This document shows, piece by piece, positions 1 to 6,940 of a DNA stretch of 7,588 bases; position 1 is the stretch's first letter; each line of letters starts with the position of its first letter. Location of the stretch: positions 1 to 7,588 of the forward strand of contig CALJFL010000056.1 of the NCBI GenBank assembly GCA_938074135.1. Reading direction: 5' to 3'. Source of the stretch: an uncultured Halieaceae bacterium. GTDB lineage: Bacteria; Pseudomonadota; Gammaproteobacteria; Pseudomonadales; Halieaceae. The translations under genes and the position numbers were made by a program. The notes below the pieces were generated by a model, which saw nothing but the letters and a program-made list of their open reading frames with translations, was not told where the DNA came from and ran no database searches.

Positions 1-1
1 C

Positions 2-811
2 GGCCTCGATGACGCAGTGGCCATTGCGGCAATGGGCAAAGGCAGCCTCGCAGGCTCACTGTTTACCTATGACGACGATGAAGCACGCACCATTATATTG
101 GGCGCCGCAGCGTGGCACGGGCGCATGCTGGTCATCAACCGTGATTGCGCCGGCGAGTCCACAGGACACGGCTCACCACTGGCCCAGCTGGTTCACGGCG
201 GCCCCGGTCGCGCCGGCGGCGGAGAAGAGCTCGGCGGACTGCGCGCTATCAAGCACTATATGCAGCGCACCGCGATTCAGGCCTCCCCCACGACACTGAC
301 GGCAATCACCGGGGAATATCACGCTGGCGGCAAAACCTACACGGATGACATTCACCCGTTCAAGAAGCATTTTGAAGACCTGCGTATCGGCGAAACACTG
401 ATCACGCACCGTCGCACTGTTACCGAGGCAGACATCGTTAATTTTGGCTGCGTCAGTGGTGATCACTTCTACGCTCACTTCGATGAAATCGCGGCCAGGG
501 ATTCGTTCTTCGGCAAGCGTGTTGCCCACGGGTACTTTGTGATCTCGGCCGCCGCAGGTATGTTCGTCGAGCCCTCGCCTGGTCCGGTCATCGCCAACTA
601 CGGGCTGGAGAACCTGCGCTTCATCGAGCCAGTGGCTGCCGGCGACACCATCCAGGTGAAGCTGTCAGTGAAGCAGAAAATCAAGAAAGCACCCAGGGGT
701 GATGAGCAACCCAATGGCGTTGTGGTTTGGGCCATTGAGGTCACCAACCAGAATCAGGAAGCTGTGGCGATCTACGACATCATGACCCTGGTGGCGAGGC
801 GCGAGCCATGA
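2..811 (+). CDS. paaZ: Bifunctional oxepin-CoA hydrolase / 3-oxo-5,6-dehydrosuberyl-CoA semialdehyde dehydrogenase PaaZ, C-terminal part (5' end outside window)
   Basis: The reading frame is open from the first complete codon at base 2, so the gene is cut by the left edge; 269 residues remain of a family usually near 680. Residues 1 to about 110 are the end of the NADP-dependent aldehyde dehydrogenase domain, with the conserved run around [15 protein letters not shown] and [11 protein letters not shown]. Its catalytic Cys and Glu should lie upstream, outside the window. From [10 protein letters not shown] (about residue 118) to the end is a MaoC-type (R)-hydratase domain. Its SGDHFYAH motif supplies the catalytic Asp (codon 461-463) and His (476-478). 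The hydratase half opens the oxepin-CoA ring and the dehydrogenase half oxidises the resulting aldehyde. The stop overlaps the paaG start (ATGA), implying translational coupling. Identification as the fused PaaZ rather than a stand-alone MaoC hydratase rests on the dehydrogenase remnant in the same frame. Confidence 0.95.
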   Translation, partial: GLDDAVAIAAMGKGSLAGSLFTYDDDEARTIILGAAAWHGRMLVINRDCAGESTGHGSPLAQLVHGGPGRAGGGEELGGLRAIKHYMQRTAIQASPTTLTAITGEYHAGGKTYTDDIHPFKKHFEDLRIGETLITHRRTVTEADIVNFGCVSGDHFYAHFDEIAARDSFFGKRVAHGYFVISAAAGMFVEPSPGPVIANYGLENLRFIEPVAAGDTIQVKLSVKQKIKKAPRGDEQPNGVVVWAIEVTNQNQEAVAIYDIMTLVARREP

Positions 812-1599
812 GTTACGAGAACATCGAGTTCGCAATCGACAAGGGGGTCGCGAAGCTCACACTGAACCGCCCTGACTCACTGAACAGCTTTACCGCCGCC
901 ATGCATGGCGAGGTTCGCGAGGTACTGACACAGGCGGCGCAAGACAGCAGCGTGCGAGCGGTGTTGATCACCGGCAATGGCCGCGGTTTTTGCGCCGGCC
1001 AGGATCTCAACGATCGCGCAGTAGCACCGGGCAAGGAAATGCCCGATCTGGGAGATTCAGTCGAAACCTACTATAACCCCCTTATCCGGCTGATTACGTC
1101 GATGGCAAAACCGGTCATTTGCGCGGTTAACGGTGTGGCCGCAGGTGCCGGTGCCAATATCGCACTGGCCTGCGACATCGTTATCGCTGGGCGCTCAGCA
1201 AGCTTTATCGAATCATTTGCCAAGCTGGGCCTGATCCCCGACTCCGGCGGCACCTGGATTCTGCCACGGCTGGTGGGCATGGCCCGGGCCAGGGGTTTGG
1301 CTATGCTGGGCCCGAAGATCAAGGCCGAGCAGGCGGAAGCCTGGGGCATGATCTGGCAATGTGTCGACGATGAGGAGTTGATGCCTACAGCACTGGGGCT
1401 GGCCGAACAGATGGCGACCCAGCCGACCAAAGGGTTTGCATTCACCAAAAAAGCCTTTGCCGTCTCTGCGACCAACTCCCTGAATGAGCAACTGGAAGTG
1501 GAAAAAGAATTGATGCGCACGGCCGGCAAAACACATGACTATCAGGAAGGGGTAATGGCGTTCCTCGAGAAGCGCCAACCCAGCTTCAAAGGCGAGTGA
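808..1599 (+). CDS. paaG: Ring-1,2-epoxyphenylacetyl-CoA isomerase PaaG
   Basis: A 263-residue crotonase-fold protein, the usual length for the family. It isomerises the epoxide made by PaaABCE to oxepin-CoA, and in known systems also shifts a double bond in a later dehydroadipyl-CoA intermediate. Visible marks are the oxyanion-hole segments [13 protein letters not shown] (residues 58-70) and [13 protein letters not shown] (104-116), and the [12 protein letters not shown] segment (139-150). The Asp in that last segment (residue 145) is the candidate catalytic acid/base. GQDLNDR and LIPDSGG are typical of PaaG rather than PaaF, which carries Glu residues as classical enoyl-CoA hydratases do. 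The C-terminal [17 protein letters not shown] segment is also PaaG-like. The ATG overlaps the paaZ stop by four bases; a weak GAGG at 796-799 sits 8 bases upstream. The enzyme is cytosolic. Assignment to the crotonase family is certain and to PaaG very likely. Confidence 0.93.
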   Translation: MSYENIEFAIDKGVAKLTLNRPDSLNSFTAAMHGEVREVLTQAAQDSSVRAVLITGNGRGFCAGQDLNDRAVAPGKEMPDLGDSVETYYNPLIRLITSMAKPVICAVNGVAAGAGANIALACDIVIAGRSASFIESFAKLGLIPDSGGTWILPRLVGMARARGLAMLGPKIKAEQAEAWGMIWQCVDDEELMPTALGLAEQMATQPTKGFAFTKKAFAVSATNSLNEQLEVEKELMRTAGKTHDYQEGVMAFLEKRQPSFKGE

Positions 1600-1604
1600 G
1601 TATT

Positions 1605-2042
1605 ATGGACAGCCAACAACTCGCGCAAGCCGCTGGCGCCGCAATGTACAGCAATGACACTGCCTGCAAGGAACTGGGCATTGAGCTGCGCAGCATCAGT
1701 CCCGGCCGCGCCGAAATGACCATGACGGTACGAGACACCATGCTCAACGGCCACGATGTGTGCCATGGTGGATTCATCTTTACCCTGGCCGACAGCTGTT
1801 TCGCGTACGCCTGTAACAGCCACAACCAGAGCACGCTTGCCGCCGGCGCCCGCATTGATTTTCTCGCGCCCGGCAGGGCGGGTGATGTCTTGCTGGCCCG
1901 CGCCGAAGAGCGGGCACTGGCTGGCCGCACCGGCATTTACGATGTCACGGTATCCAACCAGGACGGCACAGAGATCGCCCTTTTTCGCGGTAACTCACAC
2001 CGCATCAAGGGCGAACTGGTACCTCAGGGAGAAAACGCGTAA
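1605..2042 (+). CDS. paaI: Hydroxyphenylacetyl-CoA thioesterase PaaI
   Basis: A hotdog-fold thioesterase of 145 residues from this start. PaaI hydrolyses (hydroxy)phenylacetyl-CoA-type thioesters and is thought to recover CoA when the pathway stalls. The active-site stretch CHGGFIFTLADSCFAYACNS is at residues 53-72, with the HGG turn at 54-56 and the nucleophile/base Asp at 63. The FRGNSHRI segment near the C-terminus is also characteristic. The start is uncertain. A GTG at 1596 overlaps the paaG stop (GTGA) and would add three residues; the ATG at 1605 gives an N-terminus nearer in length to E. coli PaaI and is preferred. Both have weak ribosome binding sites (AAAGG at 1588-1592, GTGAG at 1596-1600), so translation probably depends on ribosomes finishing paaG. 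The stop overlaps the paaJ start (TAATG). Confidence 0.92.
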   Translation: MDSQQLAQAAGAAMYSNDTACKELGIELRSISPGRAEMTMTVRDTMLNGHDVCHGGFIFTLADSCFAYACNSHNQSTLAAGARIDFLAPGRAGDVLLARAEERALAGRTGIYDVTVSNQDGTEIALFRGNSHRIKGELVPQGENA

Positions 2043-3244
2043 TGCAAGATGCCTTTATTTGTGACGCCATCAGAACACCCATAGGCCGCTACGGAGGCGC
2101 CCTGGCGACCGTGCGTACCGATGACCTGGGCGCCATTCCCTTGCGTGCACTGCAGGATCGCAACCCCGAGGTGGACTGGCAGCAGGTCGACGATGTCTGG
2201 TTTGGTTGTGCCAACCAGGCCGGTGAAGACAACCGCAACGTGGCCCGCATGGCGGCCCTGCTGGCCGGCCTGCCGGTGACGGTGCCGGGGGCCACGATCA
2301 ATCGCCTGTGCGGCTCCGGGCTCGATGCGCTTGGCACCGCCGGCCGGGCCATCAAGTCGGGTGAGGCACAACTGGCCATTGCCGGCGGTGTCGAGTCGAT
2401 GTCGCGGGCTCCTTTTGTCATGGGCAAGGCAAGCACTGCTTTCAGCCGCGATGCCCAGATATACGACACCACCATAGGTTGGCGCTTCGTCAACAAACTG
2501 CTCAAAGCGCAGTACGGTGTTGATTCGATGCCCGAGACCGCAGAGAACCTCGCCGAAGAATTCAGTATCAGCCGCGAAGATCAGGACGCTTTTGCCCTGC
2601 GCAGCCAGCAACGCGCCGCGTCGGCCCAGGCCTCGGGTCGATTCGGCGATGAAATTGTTGCGGTTGAAGTGCCGCGTCGCAAGCAGGATGCGCTGATCGT
2701 CGACACCGACGAACACCCACGGGCAACTACCATGGAAGCGCTGGCCAAACTCGGCACACCCTTCCGCGAAGGCGGCACAGTAACCGCAGGCAACGCCTCG
2801 GGCACTAACGATGGTGCTTGTGCCCTATTGGTCGCATCAGGCGAAGGCGCCAGGCAATTCGGCCTCACCCCGAGGGCCCGCATTGTGGCCATGGCAACCA
2901 GCGGCCTGGAGCCACGGATCATGGGCTATGGCCCGGTAGAGGCCAGCAAGAAGGTGCTCAAGCTGGCCGGACTAACCCTGGCCGACATGGATGTGATCGA
3001 ACTGAACGAGGCCTTCGCCTGCCAGGCCCTGTCTGTATTACGCGGACTGGGCTTGCCCGACGATGCCGAACATATCAACCCCAACGGCGGTGCCATCGCC
3101 CTGGGACACCCGCTGGGTATGAGTGGTGCCAGACTGGCAACCACCGCCTTGCATGAACTGGAGCGTCGCAACCGGCGCTACGCCCTGTGCACCATGTGCA
3201 TCGGGGTTGGACAGGGCATCGCCCTGATTCTGGAAAAAGTTTAG
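2042..3244 (+). CDS. paaJ: 3-oxoadipyl-CoA / 3-oxo-5,6-dehydrosuberyl-CoA thiolase PaaJ
   Basis: A 400-residue thiolase II family enzyme of normal length with a complete active site. The acylated nucleophile is Cys90 in [11 protein letters not shown]. His356 lies in [10 protein letters not shown] and Cys386 in [10 protein letters not shown]; the NEAFA motif precedes them. In the pathway it acts twice: it cleaves 3-oxo-5,6-dehydrosuberyl-CoA to 2,3-dehydroadipyl-CoA plus acetyl-CoA, and 3-oxoadipyl-CoA to succinyl-CoA plus acetyl-CoA. The N-terminal [17 protein letters not shown] and the segment [12 protein letters not shown] are typical of the PaaJ/PcaF group, not FadA-type thiolases. PaaJ and PcaF are nearly the same protein, so the paaJ name rests mainly on the operon. 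The ATG shares its first A with the paaI stop; GGGAG at 2027-2031 is a usable ribosome binding site 10 bases upstream. It closes the tightly packed Z-G-I-J block. Confidence 0.94.
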   Translation: MQDAFICDAIRTPIGRYGGALATVRTDDLGAIPLRALQDRNPEVDWQQVDDVWFGCANQAGEDNRNVARMAALLAGLPVTVPGATINRLCGSGLDALGTAGRAIKSGEAQLAIAGGVESMSRAPFVMGKASTAFSRDAQIYDTTIGWRFVNKLLKAQYGVDSMPETAENLAEEFSISREDQDAFALRSQQRAASAQASGRFGDEIVAVEVPRRKQDALIVDTDEHPRATTMEALAKLGTPFREGGTVTAGNASGTNDGACALLVASGEGARQFGLTPRARIVAMATSGLEPRIMGYGPVEASKKVLKLAGLTLADMDVIELNEAFACQALSVLRGLGLPDDAEHINPNGGAIALGHPLGMSGARLATTALHELERRNRRYALCTMCIGVGQGIALILEKV

Positions 3245-3245
3245 C

Positions 3246-3258
3246 GGCGCTTTGCGCC
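3246..3258 (+). other. Small intercistronic stem-loop between paaJ and paaA
   Basis: GGCGC (3246-3250), a TTT loop (3251-3253) and GCGCC (3254-3258) form a perfect all-G/C 5-base-pair stem. It begins two bases after the paaJ stop and ends directly against the AGGAGG of paaA. No T-run follows, so it is not an intrinsic terminator as it stands. It may affect mRNA processing, stability or access to the paaA ribosome binding site. The pairing is seen; a function is inference, and a stem this short could be chance. Confidence 0.45.
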
Positions 3259-3265
3259 AGGAGGA
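3259..3265 (+). promoter_or_regulatory. Strong ribosome binding site of paaA
   Basis: AGGAGGA sits five bases (counted from AGGAGG) before the ATG at 3270. It is the best Shine-Dalgarno match in the window and fixes the paaA start at 3270. An in-frame TTG at 3252 would place this site inside the coding region. It restarts translation at the first gene of the oxygenase block. Confidence 0.85.
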
Positions 3266-3269
3266 AACC

Positions 3270-4226
3270 ATGTCCGAACATGACACCAACAACCTGCAGC
3301 AACAGCGGTTTCAGGACCGCATCGATGCCGAGGACAAGATTGAACCCAAGGACTGGATGCCGGAGAAATACCGACAGAACCTGATTCGGCAGATTTCCCA
3401 GCATGCGCACTCGGAAGTCATCGGCATGCAGCCCGAGGGCAACTGGATAACACGTGCACCGACCCTGCATCGCAAGGCAATCCTGCTGGCCAAGGTCCAG
3501 GACGAAGGTGGCCATGGCCTGTACCTGTACAGTGCCGCCGAGACACTCGGCATCAGCCGCGAAGAAATGATTGAGGCCCTGCACGACGGCACGGCCAAAT
3601 ACGCCTCTATCTTCAATTATCCGACACTGACCTGGGCCGACATCGGCGCCATCGGCTGGCTGGTCGACGGTGCCGCCATCGTCAACCAGGTTTCACTGCA
3701 GCGCACCTCCTACGGCCCCTATGCCCGCGGGATGGTCAGAATCTGCAAAGAAGAGAGTTTCCACCAGCGTCAGGGCTACCACATCATGATGACACTGGCC
3801 CGGGGCAGCCAGGAGCAGAAAGACATGGCGCAGGATGCGGTCAACCGCTTCTGGTGGCCATCACTGATGATGTTCGGCCCCCACGACGCCGATTCGGTGC
3901 ACTCGGCGCAGAGCATGAAGTGGAAAATCAAACGGCAGAGCAACGACGAACTGCGCCAGAAGTTTGTCGACCAGACCGTCAAGCAAGCCGACGTAATCGG
4001 GCTGGAAATACCCGACCCGGACCTGAAGTGGAACGAGGAGCGCGGTCACTACGACTTCGGTGAAATTGACTGGGACGAGTTCAAACGCTCCATGACCGGC
4101 GGCGGCCCCTGCAGCCGCCAACGAGTCAGCCACCACGTGGAGGCGCACGAGGAAGGCGCCTGGGTCAGAGAGGCAATGACCGCCTACGAGAGCAAGAAGC
4201 GCCGCGCCAAAGACAAAGCCGCCTGA
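3270..4226 (+). CDS. paaA: 1,2-phenylacetyl-CoA epoxidase, catalytic alpha subunit PaaA
   Basis: A 318-residue ferritin-like diiron protein, slightly longer than E. coli PaaA (about 309). It is the catalytic subunit of the PaaABCE complex, which adds one oxygen atom to the ring of phenylacetyl-CoA to give the 1,2-epoxide. Putative iron ligands sit on the expected helices: Glu49 in AHSEVIGM, the ExxH pair Glu79/His82 in KVQDEGGHG, and the ExxH pair Glu162/His165 in [11 protein letters not shown]. Other highly conserved stretches are [26 protein letters not shown] and [13 protein letters not shown]. The KVQDEGGHG motif has Gly where I recall Ala in other PaaA proteins. The lysine- and arginine-rich tail ([13 protein letters not shown]) is probably disordered. 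The ATG at 3270 is chosen because of the strong AGGAGG just upstream. Paralogue BoxB is excluded by length and motifs. Confidence 0.97.
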   Translation: MSEHDTNNLQQQRFQDRIDAEDKIEPKDWMPEKYRQNLIRQISQHAHSEVIGMQPEGNWITRAPTLHRKAILLAKVQDEGGHGLYLYSAAETLGISREEMIEALHDGTAKYASIFNYPTLTWADIGAIGWLVDGAAIVNQVSLQRTSYGPYARGMVRICKEESFHQRQGYHIMMTLARGSQEQKDMAQDAVNRFWWPSLMMFGPHDADSVHSAQSMKWKIKRQSNDELRQKFVDQTVKQADVIGLEIPDPDLKWNEERGHYDFGEIDWDEFKRSMTGGGPCSRQRVSHHVEAHEEGAWVREAMTAYESKKRRAKDKAA

Positions 4227-4243
4227 GCGAAGGAGATAGCATC

Positions 4244-4528
4244 ATGAACGAAAATATGCAGCTTTTCGAAGTATTCATCCGCTCCCGTCGCGGCCTGGAC
4301 CACAAACACGTGGGCAGCCTGCACGCTGAGGATCACGAACAGGCTCTGGAATACGCTCGCGATGTGTACACCCGGCGCAGCGAAGGTGTCAGCATCTGGG
4401 TGGTCAACTCTTCGGATATCGTCGCCTCTCAGGAGGAGGACTGCGAGAGCTTCTATGATCCCCAGGACGACAAACCCTACCGGCATGCGACGCACTACCA
4501 GCTGCCGGAAGAAGTCAACAACATGTAG
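4244..4528 (+). CDS. paaB: 1,2-phenylacetyl-CoA epoxidase subunit PaaB
   Basis: A small 94-residue protein, the standard length for PaaB. It is a structural subunit of the PaaABCE oxygenase and carries no catalytic centre of its own. Diagnostic stretches are FEVFIRSRRGLDHKHVGSLH (residues 8-27), YTRRSEGVSIWVV (42-54) and IVASQEEDCESFYDP (59-73). AAGGAGA at 4230-4236 lies seven bases before the ATG at 4244. A second in-frame ATG at 4256 (Met5) has less suitable spacing and is not preferred. The gene lies between paaA and paaC with gaps of 17 and 14 bases, the same A-B-C order as in E. coli. No alternative identification is plausible. Confidence 0.96.
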   Translation: MNENMQLFEVFIRSRRGLDHKHVGSLHAEDHEQALEYARDVYTRRSEGVSIWVVNSSDIVASQEEDCESFYDPQDDKPYRHATHYQLPEEVNNM

Positions 4529-4542
4529 GTGGGGAGACACTC

Positions 4543-5301
4543 ATGAGTAATGACAATGCAGTACGAGATTACGCGGTTCGCCTCGGCGACGACGCACTCA
4601 TTCTGGGCCACCGGCTCTCTGAATGGTGCAGCCGTGCCCCCTTCCTCGAAGAAGACCTGGCACTGACCAATGTTGCCCTGGACTATATCGGCCGCGCGAG
4701 AATGTTTTACAGCTACGCCGCTGAACTGTCTGGCGAGGGCTACGACGAGGATTGGTTCGCATATAAGCGTGACTGTCGCGAGTTCAGTAATAACCTGATT
4801 CACGAACTGCCCCGCGGTGACTTCGCCTTCAGCATGGCGCGTCAGTACCTGGTAGACGTTTACATCGTGGCCTTCATGCGCGAATTACAGTCCTCAGCGG
4901 ACGCCACACTTGCCGCCATCGCGGGCAAGGCGATCAAGGAGTCCGAGTATCACCTGCGGCGCAGTGCCGACTGGATGCTGCGGCTTGGCGATGGCACCCA
5001 AGAGAGCAAGCGCCGCCTGCAAGATGCCGTCAACGAGCTGTGGGGGTTCACCCCCGAGCTGTTCGAGATGGATGAGCTGGAGCAGGACCTTGCCACCGCC
5101 GGTATCGCCGTCGATGCCGCGGCGCTGCTGGCACCCTGGGAGAAAACCGTGCGGGCCACATTCAAGCAGGCCGGCATCGATATCCCGCAGGAAGACTGGC
5201 AGGTCAGTGGCGGCCGTCAGGGCAAGCATACCGAGTGGCTGGGTCATGTACTGAGCGATTTGCAGTTCGTACAGCGCGCCTACCCTGGGCTGGAGTGGTA
5301 A
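4543..5301 (+). CDS. paaC: 1,2-phenylacetyl-CoA epoxidase structural subunit PaaC
   Basis: A 252-residue ferritin-like protein, matching the family length of about 250. PaaC pairs with PaaA and is the non-catalytic partner of the diiron subunit in the epoxidase complex. Recognisable segments are LGDDALILGHRLSEWCSRAP (residues 14-33), EDLALTNVALDYIGRAR (37-53), KESEYHLRRSADWMLRLGDG and DAVNELWGFTPELF. The C-terminal GGRQGKHTEWLGHVLSDLQF followed by QRAYPGLEW is a typical PaaC ending. The purine-rich GGTGGGGAGA at 4528-4537 serves as ribosome binding site for the ATG at 4543. The TAA stop runs into the AAGGAG of paaD, so PaaC termination and PaaD initiation are probably coupled. Confidence 0.96.
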   Translation: MSNDNAVRDYAVRLGDDALILGHRLSEWCSRAPFLEEDLALTNVALDYIGRARMFYSYAAELSGEGYDEDWFAYKRDCREFSNNLIHELPRGDFAFSMARQYLVDVYIVAFMRELQSSADATLAAIAGKAIKESEYHLRRSADWMLRLGDGTQESKRRLQDAVNELWGFTPELFEMDELEQDLATAGIAVDAAALLAPWEKTVRATFKQAGIDIPQEDWQVSGGRQGKHTEWLGHVLSDLQFVQRAYPGLEW

Positions 5302-5305
5302 GGAG
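5300..5305 (+). promoter_or_regulatory. Ribosome binding site of paaD with unusually short spacing
   Basis: AAGGAG overlaps the paaC TAA stop and is only two bases from the GTG start at 5308, where 5 to 9 bases is normal. No other plausible start codon lies near enough to serve PaaD, since the conserved DPEIP motif begins at residue 38. Combined with GTG, this suggests modest expression that relies on ribosomes leaving paaC. Confidence 0.65.
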
Positions 5306-5307
5306 CC

Positions 5308-5826
5308 GTGAGCGCCGCCAACACCATTCCTTTACTACCGATCGAGCAAGCCGAGCGCGAACAGCGCCGGCGTAACTCCGATTGGCCGGAGCTGTGGGCT
5401 ACCCTCGATAGCGTTATGGATCCCGAAATACCGGTGATCAGTGTCTGGGAACTGGGTGTCCTGCAGGACGTTTCTTACCGCGACGGTGTCGTTAACGTCA
5501 TCATCACGCCCACCTACTCCGGCTGCCCCGCCATGAGTGTTATGGCCGAGGATATCGAGGCGGCGTTAACGGCAGCGGGCTATCCACAGATCAAGATTGA
5601 AACAAGGCTGGCACCGGCCTGGACCACTGACTGGCTGGGCACCGAGGCCCGGGAGAAACTGCGCCAGTACGGTATCGCCCCGCCATCGATCGAGGACGAA
5701 CCGGCCTGCCCGCGCTGTGGCAGTGCCACAGTAAAACGCATCAGCGAATTTGGCAGCACCGCCTGCAAGGCACTGTATCAGTGCGGCGACTGTGCTGAAC
5801 TTTTTGATCACTTTAAACATTTGTAG
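5308..5826 (+). CDS. paaD: Phenylacetate pathway Fe-S assembly-type protein PaaD
   Basis: A 172-residue protein of the MIP18/DUF59 family. PaaD is needed for phenylacetate breakdown but is not a subunit of the purified epoxidase; it is thought to help mature the Fe-S centre of PaaE. The MIP18 domain is visible from WPELWATLDSVMDPEIPV, with DPEIP at residues 38-42, to the TPTYSGCPAM segment with the conserved Cys73. A family-specific middle segment, LAPAWTTDWLG, follows. The C-terminal part is a probable zinc ribbon: CPRC (Cys134, Cys137), Cys153 in FGSTACKALYQC, and CGDC (Cys159, Cys162), ending in FDHFKHL. The start is GTG with a Shine-Dalgarno only two bases away, so PaaD may be made in smaller amounts than the epoxidase subunits. 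The N-terminal 20 or so residues are charged and not obviously conserved. The TAG stop lies within the paaE ribosome binding site. Confidence 0.94.
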   Translation: MSAANTIPLLPIEQAEREQRRRNSDWPELWATLDSVMDPEIPVISVWELGVLQDVSYRDGVVNVIITPTYSGCPAMSVMAEDIEAALTAAGYPQIKIETRLAPAWTTDWLGTEAREKLRQYGIAPPSIEDEPACPRCGSATVKRISEFGSTACKALYQCGDCAELFDHFKHL

Positions 5827-5835
5827 GAGCCACCA

Positions 5836-6927
5836 ATGAGCGAACAACAGCTCCACTCCCTCACCATTGCCAGCGTGCAACCGGAAACCGATCTGGCGGT
5901 ACGGGTCGGCTTTGCGGTACCCGATGAGCTGCGTGACAGCTTTGCCTATAAGCAGGGCCAATACCTGACGCTGGAATCCGACGTCGATGGCGAACCGGTG
6001 CGCCGTTCCTATTCAATCTGCTCCGGCGTCAACGACGATGAGATGCAGATCGCCATAAAGCGCGTGGAAGGCGGACTGTTTTCCAATTTCGCCAACGACT
6101 CGCTGAAAGCCGGTGACACCATCAAGGTACTGCCACCACAGGGCACTTTTTTCACTGAGCTGGACGCCAACGCCGCACGCAACTACCTGTTTATCTCCTC
6201 CGGCAGCGGCATCACACCGGTGGTCTCAAACATTAAAACCATTTTGGAAGAAGAGCCAAAGAGCAAAGTTACCCTGCTGTTCGGCAACCAGCGCAGCAAT
6301 TCCATCATGTTCCGGGAAACCCTCAGCTTTCTCAAGAACCGCTATTTACAGCGTTTCCACTGGGTCAATATTCTCAGCCGTGAAGATCAGGGATCCGACG
6401 TATTGAACGGCCGGCTGAATAATCGCAAGGGTGCGGAGCTGAACCAACAACTGATCAATCTCACCAGTTTTGATGAGTATTTTATCTGTGGGCCTGAATC
6501 AATGATCTCCGAGGTATCGCGGGGCCTGCGTGGGGCTGGTGTCAGCGAAGAAAACATCCACTACGAATTGTTTGCAGCGTCGGCCGAGGATGCCCGCGCG
6601 GTTGTCGAGAAACATCACGCCAGGGCCAAGGCCTATGGCGGCAAGGTCAGCGACGTCACCGTGGTGATGGATGGTCGCGCCATCCAGATGGAAGTTACCG
6701 CCGACGGCGAGAACATCCTCGACGCCGGGATCAACCAGGGCATGGATTTACCCTACTCCTGCAAAGGCGGCGTCTGTTCAACCTGCAAGGCGAAGCTGAT
6801 CGAGGGTGAAGTCGATATGGACATTACCCACGGGCTGGAAGACGGCGAGATCGAGCAGGGTTTTATACTGACCTGTCAGGCACATCCGATCAGCGACAAG
6901 GTGGTGGTCGACTTCGACCAGAAGTAA
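5836..6927 (+). CDS. paaE: 1,2-phenylacetyl-CoA epoxidase reductase subunit PaaE
   Basis: A 363-residue reductase, near the usual 355-360. It takes electrons from NADPH through FAD and a [2Fe-2S] cluster and delivers them to the diiron site of PaaA. Domains in order: an FAD-binding barrel with RRSYSICSG (FAD contact, residues 56-64); a nucleotide-binding domain with SSGSGITPV (121-129), LLFGNQRS and FICGP (216-220); then a C-terminal plant-type ferredoxin domain from about residue 270. Its ligands are Cys309, Cys314 and Cys317 in YSCKGGVCSTCKAKL and Cys347 in LTCQAHP, the C-x4-C-x2-C-x29-C spacing. All required residues are present. AGGAG at 5825-5829 is six bases before the ATG and overlaps the paaD stop. 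It is the last gene of the operon, ending 13 bases from the end of the convergent sulfatase gene. Related oxygenase reductases share this architecture; position after paaD settles the name. Confidence 0.96.
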   Translation: MSEQQLHSLTIASVQPETDLAVRVGFAVPDELRDSFAYKQGQYLTLESDVDGEPVRRSYSICSGVNDDEMQIAIKRVEGGLFSNFANDSLKAGDTIKVLPPQGTFFTELDANAARNYLFISSGSGITPVVSNIKTILEEEPKSKVTLLFGNQRSNSIMFRETLSFLKNRYLQRFHWVNILSREDQGSDVLNGRLNNRKGAELNQQLINLTSFDEYFICGPESMISEVSRGLRGAGVSEENIHYELFAASAEDARAVVEKHHARAKAYGGKVSDVTVVMDGRAIQMEVTADGENILDAGINQGMDLPYSCKGGVCSTCKAKLIEGEVDMDITHGLEDGEIEQGFILTCQAHPISDKVVVDFDQK

Positions 6928-6940
6928 GGCGGGCCCCAGC

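Noticed and set aside
17..19. GTG at 17 as a true start for a shorter paaZ.
   Set aside because: The frame is open to the window edge and the residues before and after it continue the conserved aldehyde dehydrogenase domain, so the gene starts upstream.
808..1599. Naming this crotonase gene paaF (2,3-dehydroadipyl-CoA hydratase).
   Set aside because: The GQDLNDR and LIPDSGGTW motifs and the overall sequence fit PaaG; PaaF should resemble classical enoyl-CoA hydratases with catalytic Glu residues.
2024..2716. A 230-codon open frame on the - strand inside paaJ, and similar long antisense frames in paaG, paaA and paaC.
   Set aside because: They lie fully opposite strongly conserved genes, their translations match no family I recognise, and long antisense frames are expected in G+C-rich coding DNA.
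2042..3244. Calling the thiolase pcaF (protocatechuate branch) or fadA.
   Set aside because: Sequence fits the PaaJ/PcaF group, not FadA, and the gene is embedded in a paa operon with overlapping starts; no pca genes are nearby.
3252..3254. In-frame TTG giving PaaA six extra N-terminal residues.
   Set aside because: The strong AGGAGG lies between this TTG and the ATG at 3270, and the TTG falls in the hairpin with no ribosome binding site of its own.
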